Assembly: GCF_000768675.1 (NCBI RefSeq)
Contig: NZ_AVPI01000010.1
Location: 28,757-92,756, forward strand
Reading direction: 5' to 3'
Source: Knoellia flava TL1
GTDB taxonomy: Bacteria > Actinomycetota > Actinomycetes > Actinomycetales > Dermatophilaceae
Length of the DNA stretch: 64,000 nucleotides
The notes beneath the pieces are model-generated. The model saw only the letters and a program-made list of their open reading frames with translations. It had not been told where the DNA came from and did not search any database. Made by a program: the position numbers and the translations under genes. Position 1 is the first letter of the stretch. Each line of letters starts with the position of its first letter. Below, in pieces: positions 1 through 8,254 of the stretch.

Positions 1-1
1 G

Positions 2-532
2 GCGTATGCCGTCTCCGTCGCCGCCGTCGTCGGCGACCCCACCCAGCACGGCGGGTGGCGCCCGTTCGCCGCCGCGGTCTACAACCCCGTGACCGACGAG
101 CTCTACCGCGCCCGGAGCGGAGGTGGCGCCTTCCTCGTCGTCGGTGACGAGCAGGCGCCGCTCGTGCCCACCTCGTGTGACTCCCTCGGTCAGGCCCTCG
201 TCGCCACCGGCTTCGGGTATGCCGCGGAGCGCCGCGAGCGGCAGGGCCGCCTGCTGCTCGACCTCCTCCCGCAGGTGCGCGACATCCGCAGGGCGGGCAG
301 CGCCGCGCTTGACCTGTGCGCCGTTGCGGCCGGCCGCGTCGACGCCTACTACGAGACCGGGCTCAACCCCTGGGACCTGGCCGGTGGCTGGCTCGTGGCC
401 CATGAGGCCGGTGCCGTCGTCGGCGGGCTCGACGGCCCCGGCGAGTCCCTCACGTGGGCGTGCGCGCCCGGCCTGCGGACGAAGTTCGCCGAAGTCGTCG
501 AAGTCGGCACCAGAACCCACCTCGAGGGCTAG
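2..532 (+). CDS. Inositol monophosphatase family protein, 5-prime truncated by the window edge
   Basis: The visible 176 residues are the C-terminal two thirds of a Mg-dependent sugar/inositol phosphatase. Near the start is YNPVTDELYRARSGGGAF, the strand pair typical of the family, and near residue 120 is the C-terminal signature LNPWDLAGGWLVAHEAGA, equivalent to the metal-binding WDxAAG...EAGG block. The Asp of WD is a metal ligand in this family. The true start lies upstream of the window. The substrate (inositol phosphate, histidinol phosphate or another sugar phosphate) cannot be told from this part. It runs in the same direction as the DUF4193 and dut genes but is separated from them by about 157 bases. 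Confidence 0.85.
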   Translation, partial: AYAVSVAAVVGDPTQHGGWRPFAAAVYNPVTDELYRARSGGGAFLVVGDEQAPLVPTSCDSLGQALVATGFGYAAERRERQGRLLLDLLPQVRDIRRAGSAALDLCAVAAGRVDAYYETGLNPWDLAGGWLVAHEAGAVVGGLDGPGESLTWACAPGLRTKFAEVVEVGTRTHLEG

Positions 533-689
533 TGTCGGCCCCGCTGTGGCGGTATCCACGGCGATGGTGCACAATCGCCGCTCGCACGGGCACAAAAACG
601 ACCGTCCGTGCGTTGACTGGGCGAAGCAGGGACGGCAGGGACCGGAGAACGACTCCGGCACCCACCCCATGGACATGGGAAGGAGCGCA

Positions 690-989
690 ATGGCGACCGA
701 CTACGACGCGCCACGCAAGACCGACGACGAGCTGTCCGAGGACTCCATCGAGGAGCTGAAGACCCGTCGCAACGACAAGCGGTCCTCCAGCGTCGACGTC
801 GACGAGACCGAGCAGGCCGAGGGCTTCGAGCTCCCGGGCGCGGACCTCTCGGGCGAGGAGATGTCGGTGCGGGTCATCCCGCGCCAGGCCGACGAGTTCA
901 CGTGCTCGAGGTGCTTCCTCGTGCACCACCGCAGCCAGCTGGCCTCCGAGAAGAACGGCCAGATGGTCTGCAGCGAGTGCGCAGCCTGA
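690..989 (+). CDS. DUF4193 family small acidic protein with C-terminal zinc-ribbon-like cysteines
   Basis: 99 residues. The ATG at 690 is preceded by GGAAGGAG about 6 bases upstream, which decides the start. The first 70 residues are charged and probably disordered (many Asp, Glu, Lys, Arg). The C-terminus carries two CxxC pairs (CSRC and CSEC) about 20 residues apart, a likely zinc ribbon, with HHRSQLA between them. This is the DUF4193 family, nearly always found next to dut in Actinomycetota. Its function is not known to me. The plain reading is a small zinc protein, perhaps binding RNA polymerase or nucleic acid; that last part is only inference. Confidence 0.85.
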   Translation: MATDYDAPRKTDDELSEDSIEELKTRRNDKRSSSVDVDETEQAEGFELPGADLSGEEMSVRVIPRQADEFTCSRCFLVHHRSQLASEKNGQMVCSECAA

Positions 990-1042
990 GCACCGGTGAC
1001 GGCGGTCCGCGAGGGCCGCTGCGCGAGATAGGGTCAGTCCCC

Positions 1043-1537
1043 GTGACTGGCCCTTCTCGCATTCCGGTCGCCTTCCGGCGGCTCGTCCCGGAGGCCCGCG
1101 TCCCGGCATACGCGTCCGAGGGGGACGCCGGCGCCGACCTCACCGCGGTGACCGAGGTGACCCTCGCACCGGGCGAGCGCGCGCTCGTCCCGACCGGGAT
1201 CGCCGTCGCGCTCCCGCCGGGCATCGTCGGCCTCGTCCACCCGCGGTCCGGCCTCGCCGCGCGGCACGGTGTCACGGTCGTCAACGCCCCCGGCACGGTC
1301 GACTCCGGCTACCGCGGCGAGATCCTCGTCAACCTCGTCAACCTCGACCCGCGCGAGCCGTTCACCGTCTCCGTGGGCGACCGGATCGCGCAGCTCGTCG
1401 TCCAGGAGTACGCGCACGCCGAGTTCTCCGAGGCCGACTCGCTCCCGGACAGCGTCCGGGGGGACACTGGACATGGATCCACCGGGGGATTCGGCACGAC
1501 GCCCCCGCCCAACCTCGAGGAAGTGACCACGCAGTGA
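1043..1537 (+). CDS. dut: Deoxyuridine 5-prime-triphosphate nucleotidohydrolase (dUTPase)
   Basis: 164 residues, the usual length of the homotrimeric dUTPase. It hydrolyses dUTP to dUMP and pyrophosphate, keeping uracil out of DNA and feeding dTMP synthesis. All five family motifs are visible in order: [37 protein letters not shown] and the C-terminal arm [15 protein letters not shown] that closes over the nucleotide. The GTG at 1043 ([11 protein letters not shown]) is chosen because it gives a normal N-terminus just before the first strand. The reading frame stays open further upstream but the extra residues look like noise. The last codon overlaps the next start by 4 bases (GTGA), so dut, DUF3710, the OB-fold gene and DUF3159 look translationally coupled. 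Confidence 0.95.
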   Translation: MTGPSRIPVAFRRLVPEARVPAYASEGDAGADLTAVTEVTLAPGERALVPTGIAVALPPGIVGLVHPRSGLAARHGVTVVNAPGTVDSGYRGEILVNLVNLDPREPFTVSVGDRIAQLVVQEYAHAEFSEADSLPDSVRGDTGHGSTGGFGTTPPPNLEEVTTQ

Positions 1538-2304
1538 GCATCTTTCGCCGGCGCAAGGCCGATGCGGAGACCGCAGCAGAGCCCGGGACCGACACGGAGC
1601 TCGACGCCGTCGACGGCGCCGAGGACGTCGAGACCGACGACGCGCCCGAGGTGACCCCGGACGCGCCGGTCGACCGGAGCGCCGGACCGTTCGACGCCAC
1701 CGAGGTGGAGGACGACGATGGCCGGCTCGACCTGGGCGCGCTGCGCATCCGCGGCGCGGAGGGAATGGAGCTCCGCCTCGAGATCGACCAGGAGCAGCAG
1801 CACGTCATCGCCGCGACGGCGGTGCTCGGCGAGTCCGCCCTCCAGATGCAGGCGTTCGCGGCTCCCCGCTCCGGCGGGGTGTGGGCCGACATCCGTGCCG
1901 AGATCGCGGCCGCCATCGAGACCCAGGGCGGCACCGCGGACCTCGAGGACGGCCCGCTCGGCACCGAGCTGCGCACCCGCATGCCCAGCGCCGGCCCCGA
2001 CGGCCGCACGGTCTTCGCCCCGGCGCGCTTCCTCGGCGTCGACGGCCCGCGCTGGTTCCTGCGCGGCGTCGTCTCCGGTCGCGGCGCCATCGACGACGAC
2101 GCGGCCGCGCCGCTGCTCGACGTCTTCCGCGAGACGGTCGTCGTGCGCGGCAGCGACCCCATGGCACCGCGCGAGCTGCTGCCGCTGCGCCTCCCGCAGG
2201 AGGAGGCCACCCCGATGCCCGGCGTCCCCGGCGCCGAGGGCCCGACCTCGACCGATGAGCTCAATCCCTTCGAGCGCGGACCCGAGATCACCGAGGTGAG
2301 GTGA
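1534..2304 (+). CDS. DUF3710 domain protein
   Basis: 256 residues, GTG start overlapping the dut stop. The first 60 residues are an acidic linker rich in Asp, Glu, Ala and Thr; the rest is a compact alpha/beta domain (from about [10 protein letters not shown]) characteristic of DUF3710, found almost only in Actinomycetota beside dut. The tail is acidic and Pro rich. No enzyme motif or membrane segment is visible. The conserved location suggests a role near nucleotide or nucleic-acid metabolism, but that is by association only. Confidence 0.85.
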   Translation: MSIFRRRKADAETAAEPGTDTELDAVDGAEDVETDDAPEVTPDAPVDRSAGPFDATEVEDDDGRLDLGALRIRGAEGMELRLEIDQEQQHVIAATAVLGESALQMQAFAAPRSGGVWADIRAEIAAAIETQGGTADLEDGPLGTELRTRMPSAGPDGRTVFAPARFLGVDGPRWFLRGVVSGRGAIDDDAAAPLLDVFRETVVVRGSDPMAPRELLPLRLPQEEATPMPGVPGAEGPTSTDELNPFERGPEITEVR

Positions 2305-2672
2305 TGGGCCTCAAGGAGCGCATCCGCGACCTCGCCCGCACCGAGTCCCAGCTCGAGGCGGCCGAGATCCGCGAGCGCACCCTGTCCGACCCGGGCGCGG
2401 CCGTGGCCTGTGCCGGCGAGCTCGTCGAGCGCCGCCCGGCGACCGTGGCCGGCTGCGTCCGGTGCATCACCATCCCGCCGCGCCAGAGCGTCCCGGTCCT
2501 CGTCGCCGAGCTCTTCGACGGCGAGCGCTCGGTCAACCTCGTCTGGGTGGGCCGGCGCCACATCGCGGGCATCGACCCCGGTGTCTTCCTCACCGCTGAG
2601 GGCCGGATCGCCAAGGTCAAGGGCCAGCCGACGATCTTCAACCCGACCTACCAGATCGTGCCGACCAAGTGA
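2304..2672 (+). CDS. OB-fold nucleic-acid-binding-domain protein
   Basis: 122 residues from ATG 2304; a GTG at 2301 would add one residue. The start lies on the stop of the DUF3710 gene (GTGATG), so translation is coupled. The N-terminal 45 residues are a charged helix ([16 protein letters not shown]). From about residue 50 a small beta-rich domain follows with VAGCVRCITI, VNLVWVGRRHIAGI and GVFLTAEGRIAKVKG, which fits a single OB fold of the type seen in RecG or tRNA-binding proteins. Such a protein sits between DUF3710 and DUF3159 in many actinobacteria. The ligand is unknown; single-stranded nucleic acid is the family-based guess. Confidence 0.75.
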   Translation: MGLKERIRDLARTESQLEAAEIRERTLSDPGAAVACAGELVERRPATVAGCVRCITIPPRQSVPVLVAELFDGERSVNLVWVGRRHIAGIDPGVFLTAEGRIAKVKGQPTIFNPTYQIVPTK

Positions 2673-3382
2673 GCCGAGACGTGACCCCCGAGGTGACGCC
2701 GACCGACCGCGCGGCCGCGGAGACGGTCGAGCAGCTCATCCGGCACCGCCTCTCGCACGCGCTCGGCGGCTGGCGCGGGTCCATCGAGACCGCGCTCCCG
2801 ACCGTCGCGTTCATCGCGCTGTGGAGCTGGCGACAGGACCTCAAGCTCGCCGTCTGGTCCGCCGTCGGCGTCGCACTCGTCCTCGCCGTGGCGCGGCTCG
2901 TCCAGCGCTCCAGCCTCCAGCACGTCCTCGGCGCCGTCTTCGCGACCGCCATCGCGGCCTTCTTCGCGATGCGCAGCGGCAAGGCCGAGGACGCGTTCCT
3001 GCCCGGCATGCTGCTCTCGGGCGCCTACCTCGTCGGGACCGTCGTCTCGATCTTCGCTCGGTGGCCGGTCGTCGGCTTCCTCGTCGGCGCCGGCGACCCG
3101 CGGGCCGCGGAGGACCCCTTCGCGTGGCGTCGCGACCCCGGCATGGTCCGGGTCTGCTCGCGTCTCACCTGGGTCCTCGTCGCGCTGTATGCCGTGCGCC
3201 TCTCGATCCAGGTCCCGCTCTACCTCGCCGCGCAGGTCGAGGCGCTCGGTGTCGCCAAGATCGTCCTCGGCTGGCCGCTGTGGATCGCCGGGGTGGCGGT
3301 CATGGGCTGGCTGCTCATGCGGGGGAGCACCCCGCAGGAGGTCCTGGCTCCCGACACCGAGCCGGCCTCCGACGACGCCTGA
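2669..3382 (+). CDS. DUF3159 integral membrane protein
   Basis: 237 residues, GTG start overlapping the preceding stop by 4 bases. Hydrophobic stretches at about residues 42-57 (TVAFIALWSW region), 65-80, 88-105, 113-130, 165-180 and 193-212 suggest five or six membrane spans. The segment QDLKLAVWSAVGVALVLAV and the following RLVQRSSLQHVLGAVFA are typical of DUF3159. It is the last gene of the overlapping dut cluster. The function is unknown; the topology resembles small intracellular septation or transporter-like proteins, which is weak evidence. A large hairpin lies directly downstream. Confidence 0.85.
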   Translation: MSRDVTPEVTPTDRAAAETVEQLIRHRLSHALGGWRGSIETALPTVAFIALWSWRQDLKLAVWSAVGVALVLAVARLVQRSSLQHVLGAVFATAIAAFFAMRSGKAEDAFLPGMLLSGAYLVGTVVSIFARWPVVGFLVGAGDPRAAEDPFAWRRDPGMVRVCSRLTWVLVALYAVRLSIQVPLYLAAQVEALGVAKIVLGWPLWIAGVAVMGWLLMRGSTPQEVLAPDTEPASDDA

Positions 3383-3402
3383 TCCGGACGCACCCGCACT
3401 TC

Positions 3403-3461
3403 TTGCGCAGGAGCGACATCCAGGGCCCCGAAACAGGTCTCGCGGTGTCGCTCCTGCGCAA
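3403..3461. repeat. Intergenic hairpin element A between convergent genes
   Basis: Left arm 3403-3420 (TTGCGCAGGAGCGACATC) and right arm 3444-3461 pair over 18 positions with a single T/G wobble; the loop is 23 bases. It lies between the DUF3159 stop and the TrkA stop, so it can end transcription from both sides. There is no T-run after either arm. The arms share sequence and spacing with the larger hairpin at 58192-58261, so this is probably a member of a repeat family and not a simple terminator. Confidence 0.8.
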
Positions 3462-3505
3462 TCAGTCGAGGAAAGACCGGGTGTACGCCGGGTGGGCGAC
3501 TGCCG

Positions 3506-4192
3506 TCAGTCGTCGATCTCGCGCTTCTGGCGGGTGCCGGGGCTGAGCATCGACTCGAGGTCGGACTCGCCCTCGGTCGTCGTGATGAAGAGCAGCTCGT
3601 CGAGCGGCTCGAGGGCGTCGTCGCGGCTCGGTGCGATGGGGTGGCCGCCGCGGATGATGCCGGTGAGGACCGTGTCGGGAGGGAAGGCGATGTCACCGAC
3701 GCGCGTGCCGGCATACGGGCTTCCGGTCGGAAGGGTCATCTCGACCATCGCGGCGTGACCCTGCTGGAACTCGAAGATCCGCACGAGGTCGCCGACGGAC
3801 ACGGCCTCCTCGATGAGGGCCGTCATGAGGCGCGGCGTCGAGACGGCGACGTCGACGCCCCAGGCCTCGTCGAACATCCACTCGTTCTTGGGGTTGTTGA
3901 CGCGGGCGACGGTGCGCGGGACGCCGAACTCGGTCTTGGCGAGGAGCGACACGACGAGGTTGGCCTTGTCGTCACCGGTGGCCGCGACGACGACGTCGCA
4001 GTCGGCGACCCCGGCCTCGGTGAGCGCCGAGAGCTCGCAGGCGTCGGCCTGGAGCCAGGCCGCGTCGGGCACCTTGGCGACCCGCTCGCCGTCGGCCTCG
4101 CGGTCGATGAGGAGGAGCTGGTGGCCGTTGCGGATGAGCTCGCGGGCGATGGAGCGGCCCACGCTCCCGGCCCCGGCGATGACGACGCGCAT
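3506..4192 (-). CDS. TrkA-type potassium channel/transporter regulatory subunit (RCK), second of pair
   Basis: 228 residues. The N-terminal Rossmann domain carries the dinucleotide-binding motif VVIAGAGSVGRSIAREL and an acidic residue ending the second strand (LLIDRE), so NAD(H) binding is likely. The central VVAATGDDKANLVVSLLAK is typical of TrkA_N. Residues from about 140 (AMVEMTLPTGSPYAGTRVG) form a TrkA_C domain, which in some family members binds c-di-AMP. It lies 25 bases downstream of a second RCK gene and both diverge from the KimA-like importer, so they probably gate potassium uptake at the inner face of the membrane. The paired arrangement resembles mycobacterial ceoB/ceoC. Confidence 0.9.
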   Translation of the reverse strand: MRVVIAGAGSVGRSIARELIRNGHQLLLIDREADGERVAKVPDAAWLQADACELSALTEAGVADCDVVVAATGDDKANLVVSLLAKTEFGVPRTVARVNNPKNEWMFDEAWGVDVAVSTPRLMTALIEEAVSVGDLVRIFEFQQGHAAMVEMTLPTGSPYAGTRVGDIAFPPDTVLTGIIRGGHPIAPSRDDALEPLDELLFITTTEGESDLESMLSPGTRQKREIDD

Positions 4193-4217
4193 GTGCTGGT
4201 CCTTGGGTGTCGTGAGG

Positions 4218-4880
4218 TCAGTGCGCCGGGGGAGCGGCGTCGAGGGTGCGCTCGGCCTCGGCGAGGCGGTCGCGGTCGAGCGAGAAGTGGACGAGGTCGC
4301 CGTCCTGGTAGACGGTGTCGGCCTTCGGGAGCATCCCCTCGCCGAGCCGGCTCAGATAGGCGACACGGCCGCCGACGACGCTCTCGAGCTCGAAGATGCG
4401 GCGCCCGACCCAGGCCGCGTTGACCGGCATCTCGGCGATGACGATCCGGCCGCTGGGGTCGGTGTACTCGGGCACGTGCCCCTGGGGCAGGAGGCGGCGC
4501 AGGACCTGGTCGCTCGTCCACTTCACCGTGGCGACGGTGGGGATGCCGAGGCGCTGGTAGATCTCGGCGCGGCCGGGGTCGTAGATGCGGGCGACGACGT
4601 TCTCGACGCCGAACTTCTCGCGTGCGACGCGCGCGGCGAGGATGTTGGAGTTGTCACCGCTGGAGACCGCCGCGAACGCGTAGGCGTTGGCGATCCCCGC
4701 CTCGCGCAGGGTGTCCCTGTCGAAGCCGACCCCGACGACGCGACGACCCTCGAAGGAGGTGCCGAGCCTGCGGAACGCGGTCTCGTCCTGGTCGATGATG
4801 GCGACCTCGTGGCCGGCCCGCTCGAGGGCCCTGGCCAGAGACGCACCGACGCGGCCGCAGCCCATGATGACGAAATGCAC
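4218..4880 (-). CDS. TrkA-type potassium channel/transporter regulatory subunit (RCK), first of pair
   Basis: 220 residues. N-terminal nucleotide-binding motif FVIMGCGRVGASLARALE followed by VAIIDQDETAF; then VGVGFDRDTLREAGI and SGDNSNILAARVAREKFG as in TrkA_N domains. The C-terminal TrkA_C half begins near IVIAEMPVNAAWVGRRI. It is the upstream gene of the RCK pair. Its start codon sits inside an 8-bp inverted repeat (4875-4907), a possible control site shared with the divergent KimA-like gene whose start is only 63 bases away. Confidence 0.9.
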   Translation of the reverse strand: MHFVIMGCGRVGASLARALERAGHEVAIIDQDETAFRRLGTSFEGRRVVGVGFDRDTLREAGIANAYAFAAVSSGDNSNILAARVAREKFGVENVVARIYDPGRAEIYQRLGIPTVATVKWTSDQVLRRLLPQGHVPEYTDPSGRIVIAEMPVNAAWVGRRIFELESVVGGRVAYLSRLGEGMLPKADTVYQDGDLVHFSLDRDRLAEAERTLDAAPPAH

Positions 4881-4907
4881 GATCCGACGCTACACCGGCT
4901 CGTGCAT
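4875..4907. promoter_or_regulatory. Inverted repeat in the divergent RCK/KimA control region
   Basis: ATGCACGA (4875-4882) and TCGTGCAT (4900-4907) are perfect complements separated by 17 bases. The left arm covers the start codon of the RCK gene. Such an arm over the start could bind a repressor or fold in the mRNA. Nothing in the sequence identifies the regulator. Confidence 0.4.
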
Positions 4908-4943
4908 GGCGCGAGCACCGTCACGGGTGCATAGAGTGGCGCC

Positions 4944-6953
4944 GTGACTTCCTCTGGTCGCGTGGTCAAACGCGTCATCCTCGGCCGGGCCATGCGCTCG
5001 GACCGCCTGGGCGAGACCCTCCTCCCCAAGCGCCTCGCCCTTCCCGTCTTCGCCAGTGACGCGCTGTCGTCGGTCGCCTACGCACCGGACGAGATCCTGC
5101 TGACCCTCGGCCTCGCCGGAGGCGCCCTCGCCGCGACGCACTCGTGGGAGATCGCCCTCGCGGTCGTCCTCGTCATGGCGGTCGTCGTCCTCAGCTACCG
5201 GCAGAACGTCCACGCCTACCCCTCCGGCGGCGGGGACTACGAGGTGGCCAGCGTCAACCTCGGCCCGAAGGCGGGGCTCACCGTCGGCAGCGCCCTGCTC
5301 GTCGACTACGTCCTCACCGTCGCCGTGTCGGTCTCGGCAGGCATCCAGAACGCCGCGTCCGCCTTCACCTTCCTGCGCGGTCACGAGGTGGCCGCGGCGA
5401 TCACGCTCGTCGTGCTCCTCACGGCGATGAACCTGCGGGGTGTGCGGGAGTCCGGCAAGGCCTTCGCCGTCCCGACCTACCTCTTCATGGTCACCGTCAT
5501 CGGCATGGCGGTCGTCGGCTTCTTCCGCGAGGCGGCGGGAACGCTGCCCAAGGCCGAGAGCGCGGCCCTCGAGCTCGCTCCCGAGCCGGGCATGGGCGCT
5601 CTCGGCACTGCCGCGATGGCGTTCCTGCTGCTGCGGGCGTTCTCGTCCGGCTGTGCGGCGCTCACCGGAGTCGAGGCGATCTCCAACGGCGTCCCCGCTT
5701 TCCAGAAGCCCAAGAGCCGCAACGCCGCGACGACCCTGCTCCTCATGGGCGGCATCGCCATCACGATGCTCGCCTCGATGATCGCCCTGGCGCAGTGGAC
5801 CGAGGTCAAGATCGCCGAGGACCCCGAGACCCAGCTGCTGAGGGACGGGGTGCCCGTGGGCGATGGCTACGTCCAGGACACGGTGATGGGCCAGGTGTCC
5901 AAGGCCGTCTTCGACGGGTTCCACCCCGGCGTCGTCCTCGTCTCCGTCGTCACCGGCCTCATCCTCTTCCTCGCCGCCAACACGGCCTTCAACGGGTTCC
6001 CGGTGCTCGGGTCGATCCTCGCGCGCGACGGCTTCCTGCCACGCCAGCTGCACACCCGCGGCGACCGCCTCGCGTTCTCCAACGGCATCCTCATCCTCGC
6101 CGGAGCGGCTGCCGCCCTCATCGCGCTCTACGACGCGCAGGTCACCAAGCTCATCCAGCTCTACATCGTGGGCGTCTTCGTGTCGTTCACCCTGAGCCAG
6201 ATCGGCATGATCCGGCACTGGAACCGCCACCTGGCCGTCGAGCGCAATGCCCAGGTCCGCGCCCGGATGCACCGCAGCCGGATCATCAACGCCATCGGCG
6301 CCGGCATGTCGGGGCTGGTCCTCCTCGTCGTCCTGGCGACGAAGTTCCTTCACGGTGCCGGTTATGCCATCGCGGCCATGGCCGTCCTCTTCGTGCTGAT
6401 GATGCGGATCAAGCGGCACTACGACCGGGTGCGCGCCGAGCTGCGGGTCGAGGAGTCGGACACCAAGCAGCAGATGCTGCCCTCGCGGGTCCACGCGATC
6501 GTCCTCGTCTCCAAGATCCACAAGCCGACCCTTCGGGCGCTGGCCTACGCCCGGGCCACCCGGCCCTCGGTCCTCGAGGCGCTCACCGTCGACGTCGAGC
6601 CCGAGGAGACCAAGCTGCTCCAGGCAGAGTGGGACCGGCGCCAGATCCCGGTGCCGCTCAAGGCGCTCGACAGCCCCTACCGCGAGGTGACGCGCCCCGT
6701 CGTCGACTACGTCAAGTCGATCCGCTCGGGCAGCCCGCGCGACATCGTCGTCGTCTACATCCCCGAGTACGTCCTCGGCCACTGGTGGGAGCAGGCCCTG
6801 CACAACCAGAGCGCGCTCCGCCTCAAGGGACGGCTCCTCTTCACGCCGGGCGTCATGGTGTCGAGCGTGCCGTGGCAGCTCGCGTCGTCGGCCGGCATGG
6901 AGGAGCGCCTCGACGGTCCGGTCGCCGGCGACGTCCGGCGCGGCGAGGGATGA
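4944..6953 (+). CDS. KimA-like high-affinity potassium importer of the APC superfamily
   Basis: 669 residues. About 12 membrane spans fill residues 30-460; the rest is a cytosolic domain. The N-terminal signature LPVFASDALSSVAYAPDE and YPSGGGDYEVASVNLGPKAG are those of the KUP/YdaO(KimA) branch of APC transporters, which import potassium with protons in Bacillus. GTG start at 4944. A TAGAGT box at 4932-4937 ends six bases before it, so the transcript is probably leaderless and there is no room for the c-di-AMP riboswitch that controls KimA in firmicutes. Divergent RCK genes support a potassium role over amino-acid transport. The stop overlaps the next gene by 4 bases. Confidence 0.8.
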   Translation: MTSSGRVVKRVILGRAMRSDRLGETLLPKRLALPVFASDALSSVAYAPDEILLTLGLAGGALAATHSWEIALAVVLVMAVVVLSYRQNVHAYPSGGGDYEVASVNLGPKAGLTVGSALLVDYVLTVAVSVSAGIQNAASAFTFLRGHEVAAAITLVVLLTAMNLRGVRESGKAFAVPTYLFMVTVIGMAVVGFFREAAGTLPKAESAALELAPEPGMGALGTAAMAFLLLRAFSSGCAALTGVEAISNGVPAFQKPKSRNAATTLLLMGGIAITMLASMIALAQWTEVKIAEDPETQLLRDGVPVGDGYVQDTVMGQVSKAVFDGFHPGVVLVSVVTGLILFLAANTAFNGFPVLGSILARDGFLPRQLHTRGDRLAFSNGILILAGAAAALIALYDAQVTKLIQLYIVGVFVSFTLSQIGMIRHWNRHLAVERNAQVRARMHRSRIINAIGAGMSGLVLLVVLATKFLHGAGYAIAAMAVLFVLMMRIKRHYDRVRAELRVEESDTKQQMLPSRVHAIVLVSKIHKPTLRALAYARATRPSVLEALTVDVEPEETKLLQAEWDRRQIPVPLKALDSPYREVTRPVVDYVKSIRSGSPRDIVVVYIPEYVLGHWWEQALHNQSALRLKGRLLFTPGVMVSSVPWQLASSAGMEERLDGPVAGDVRRGEG

Positions 6954-8254
6954 GCGACCCGAACGCACCCGTGCCCGCTGACGACCTCGCCGTCGGCGAC
7001 GTGGTCGAGGTCGAGGCGGGGTCGATCGCCCACGGCGGTTTCGTCGTCGCGCGCCACGAGGGCCGGGTTCTCTTCGTCCGCCACGCCATCCCCGGCGAGC
7101 GGGTGCGCGCCCGCGTCACCGAGGGCGGCTCCGGCGACCGCTTCCTGCGCGCCGACGCCGTCGAGGTGCTCGACGCCTCACCCGAGCGCGTCACGCCTCC
7201 CTGCCCGTATGCCGGCCCCGGACTCTGCGGCGGCTGCGACTTCCAGCACGTCGCCCTCCCGGAGCAGCGCCGCCTCAAGGCGGCAGTCGTCGAGGAGCAG
7301 CTGCGACGGCTCGCCCACGTCGACCGTGAGGTCGTCGTCGAGCCGGTGCCCGGCGACGTGGACGGTCTGCGCTGGCGGACCCGCACCGAGTTCGCGGTCG
7401 ACGGCGCGGGGCGGGCGGGCATGCGACGTCACCGCAGCCACGACGTGCTGCCGGTCGTCGACTGCCTCATCGCGGGCGAGCGGGTCATCGGAACCGGTGT
7501 GCTGCAGGGGAACTGGGCCGGGGAGAAGGTCGTCGACGTCGTCGCGCCGTCTGAGGGTCCGGCGGTCGTCGTGCGCGTGCCGTCGGATGAGACCGAGGTG
7601 CCCGTCGTCACCGAGACGATTGCGGCACAGGCCCTCTCGCGTCAGTTCGACGTGAGCGCGCGTGGTTTCTGGCAGGTCCACCCCGGGGCGGCGGCCACCT
7701 TCGTCGACGCCGTGATCGACGGGCTCCAGCCCCGCGAGGGGGAGCGATGCCTCGACCTCTATGCCGGCGTCGGTGTCTTCGCGTCCGCCTTGGCCGCGGC
7801 CGTCGGCCCCGCCGGCCAGGTGGTCGCGGTCGAGTTCGACGCCACCGCCGTCGCGCAGGCCCGGATCAACGTCGAGCCCACGCCGTGGGTCCACTACGTC
7901 CAGGGCCGGGTCGACCACGTCTTCGGCGTCGAGTCCACCGGCCGCGTCGCGGGGTCCCGCCGGGGCCGCCGACGCGGTGCCCCGCGCCGACCGCACAGCG
8001 ACCTGCCACCCTCGGCCGACGTCGTCGTCCTCGACCCGCCACGCACCGGTGCGGGCAAGGCGGTCGTCGACGCCGTCGTCGCGCTGTCGCCGCGGGCTCT
8101 CGCCTACGTCGCCTGCGACCCGGCAGCGATGGCGCGGGACACGGCATACCTTCTCGAGCGCGGCTACGCGCTCACCTCGCTCCGCGCGTTCGACGCCTTC
8201 CCGATGACGCACCACGTCGAGTGCGTCGCGATCTTCGAGCGGCCGGCGGGGTGA
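6950..8254 (+). CDS. TRAM-domain class I SAM-dependent RNA uridine C5-methyltransferase (TrmA/RlmD family)
   Basis: 434 residues. An N-terminal TRAM domain (about 10-70, GDVVEVEAGSIAHGGFVVAR) is followed by cysteines C-x6-C-x2-C in CPYAGPGLCGGCDF that fit the 4Fe-4S site of this family, with a further Cys in VVDCLIAG. The methyltransferase core has the SAM motif LDLYAGVGVFA, the NPPY-equivalent VVLDPPRTGAG and the catalytic Cys in YVACDPAAMARD. It methylates uridine at C5 in tRNA or rRNA; which one cannot be read from sequence. An Arg-rich insert near residues 325-345 (GSRRGRRRGAPRR) is unusual and may add RNA contacts. Translation is coupled to KimA (ATGA) and to the next gene (GTGA). Confidence 0.88.
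   Translation: MSDPNAPVPADDLAVGDVVEVEAGSIAHGGFVVARHEGRVLFVRHAIPGERVRARVTEGGSGDRFLRADAVEVLDASPERVTPPCPYAGPGLCGGCDFQHVALPEQRRLKAAVVEEQLRRLAHVDREVVVEPVPGDVDGLRWRTRTEFAVDGAGRAGMRRHRSHDVLPVVDCLIAGERVIGTGVLQGNWAGEKVVDVVAPSEGPAVVVRVPSDETEVPVVTETIAAQALSRQFDVSARGFWQVHPGAAATFVDAVIDGLQPREGERCLDLYAGVGVFASALAAAVGPAGQVVAVEFDATAVAQARINVEPTPWVHYVQGRVDHVFGVESTGRVAGSRRGRRRGAPRRPHSDLPPSADVVVLDPPRTGAGKAVVDAVVALSPRALAYVACDPAAMARDTAYLLERGYALTSLRAFDAFPMTHHVECVAIFERPAG

Noticed and set aside
4881..4943. c-di-AMP riboswitch before the KimA-like gene
   Set aside because: Only 63 bases between the divergent start codons and a -10 box six bases before the start leave no room.
4890..6968. Long open frame antisense to the KimA-like gene
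   Set aside because: A high-GC shadow frame with Asp/His/Arg-rich nonsense composition and no motifs; the sense frame is clearly coding.
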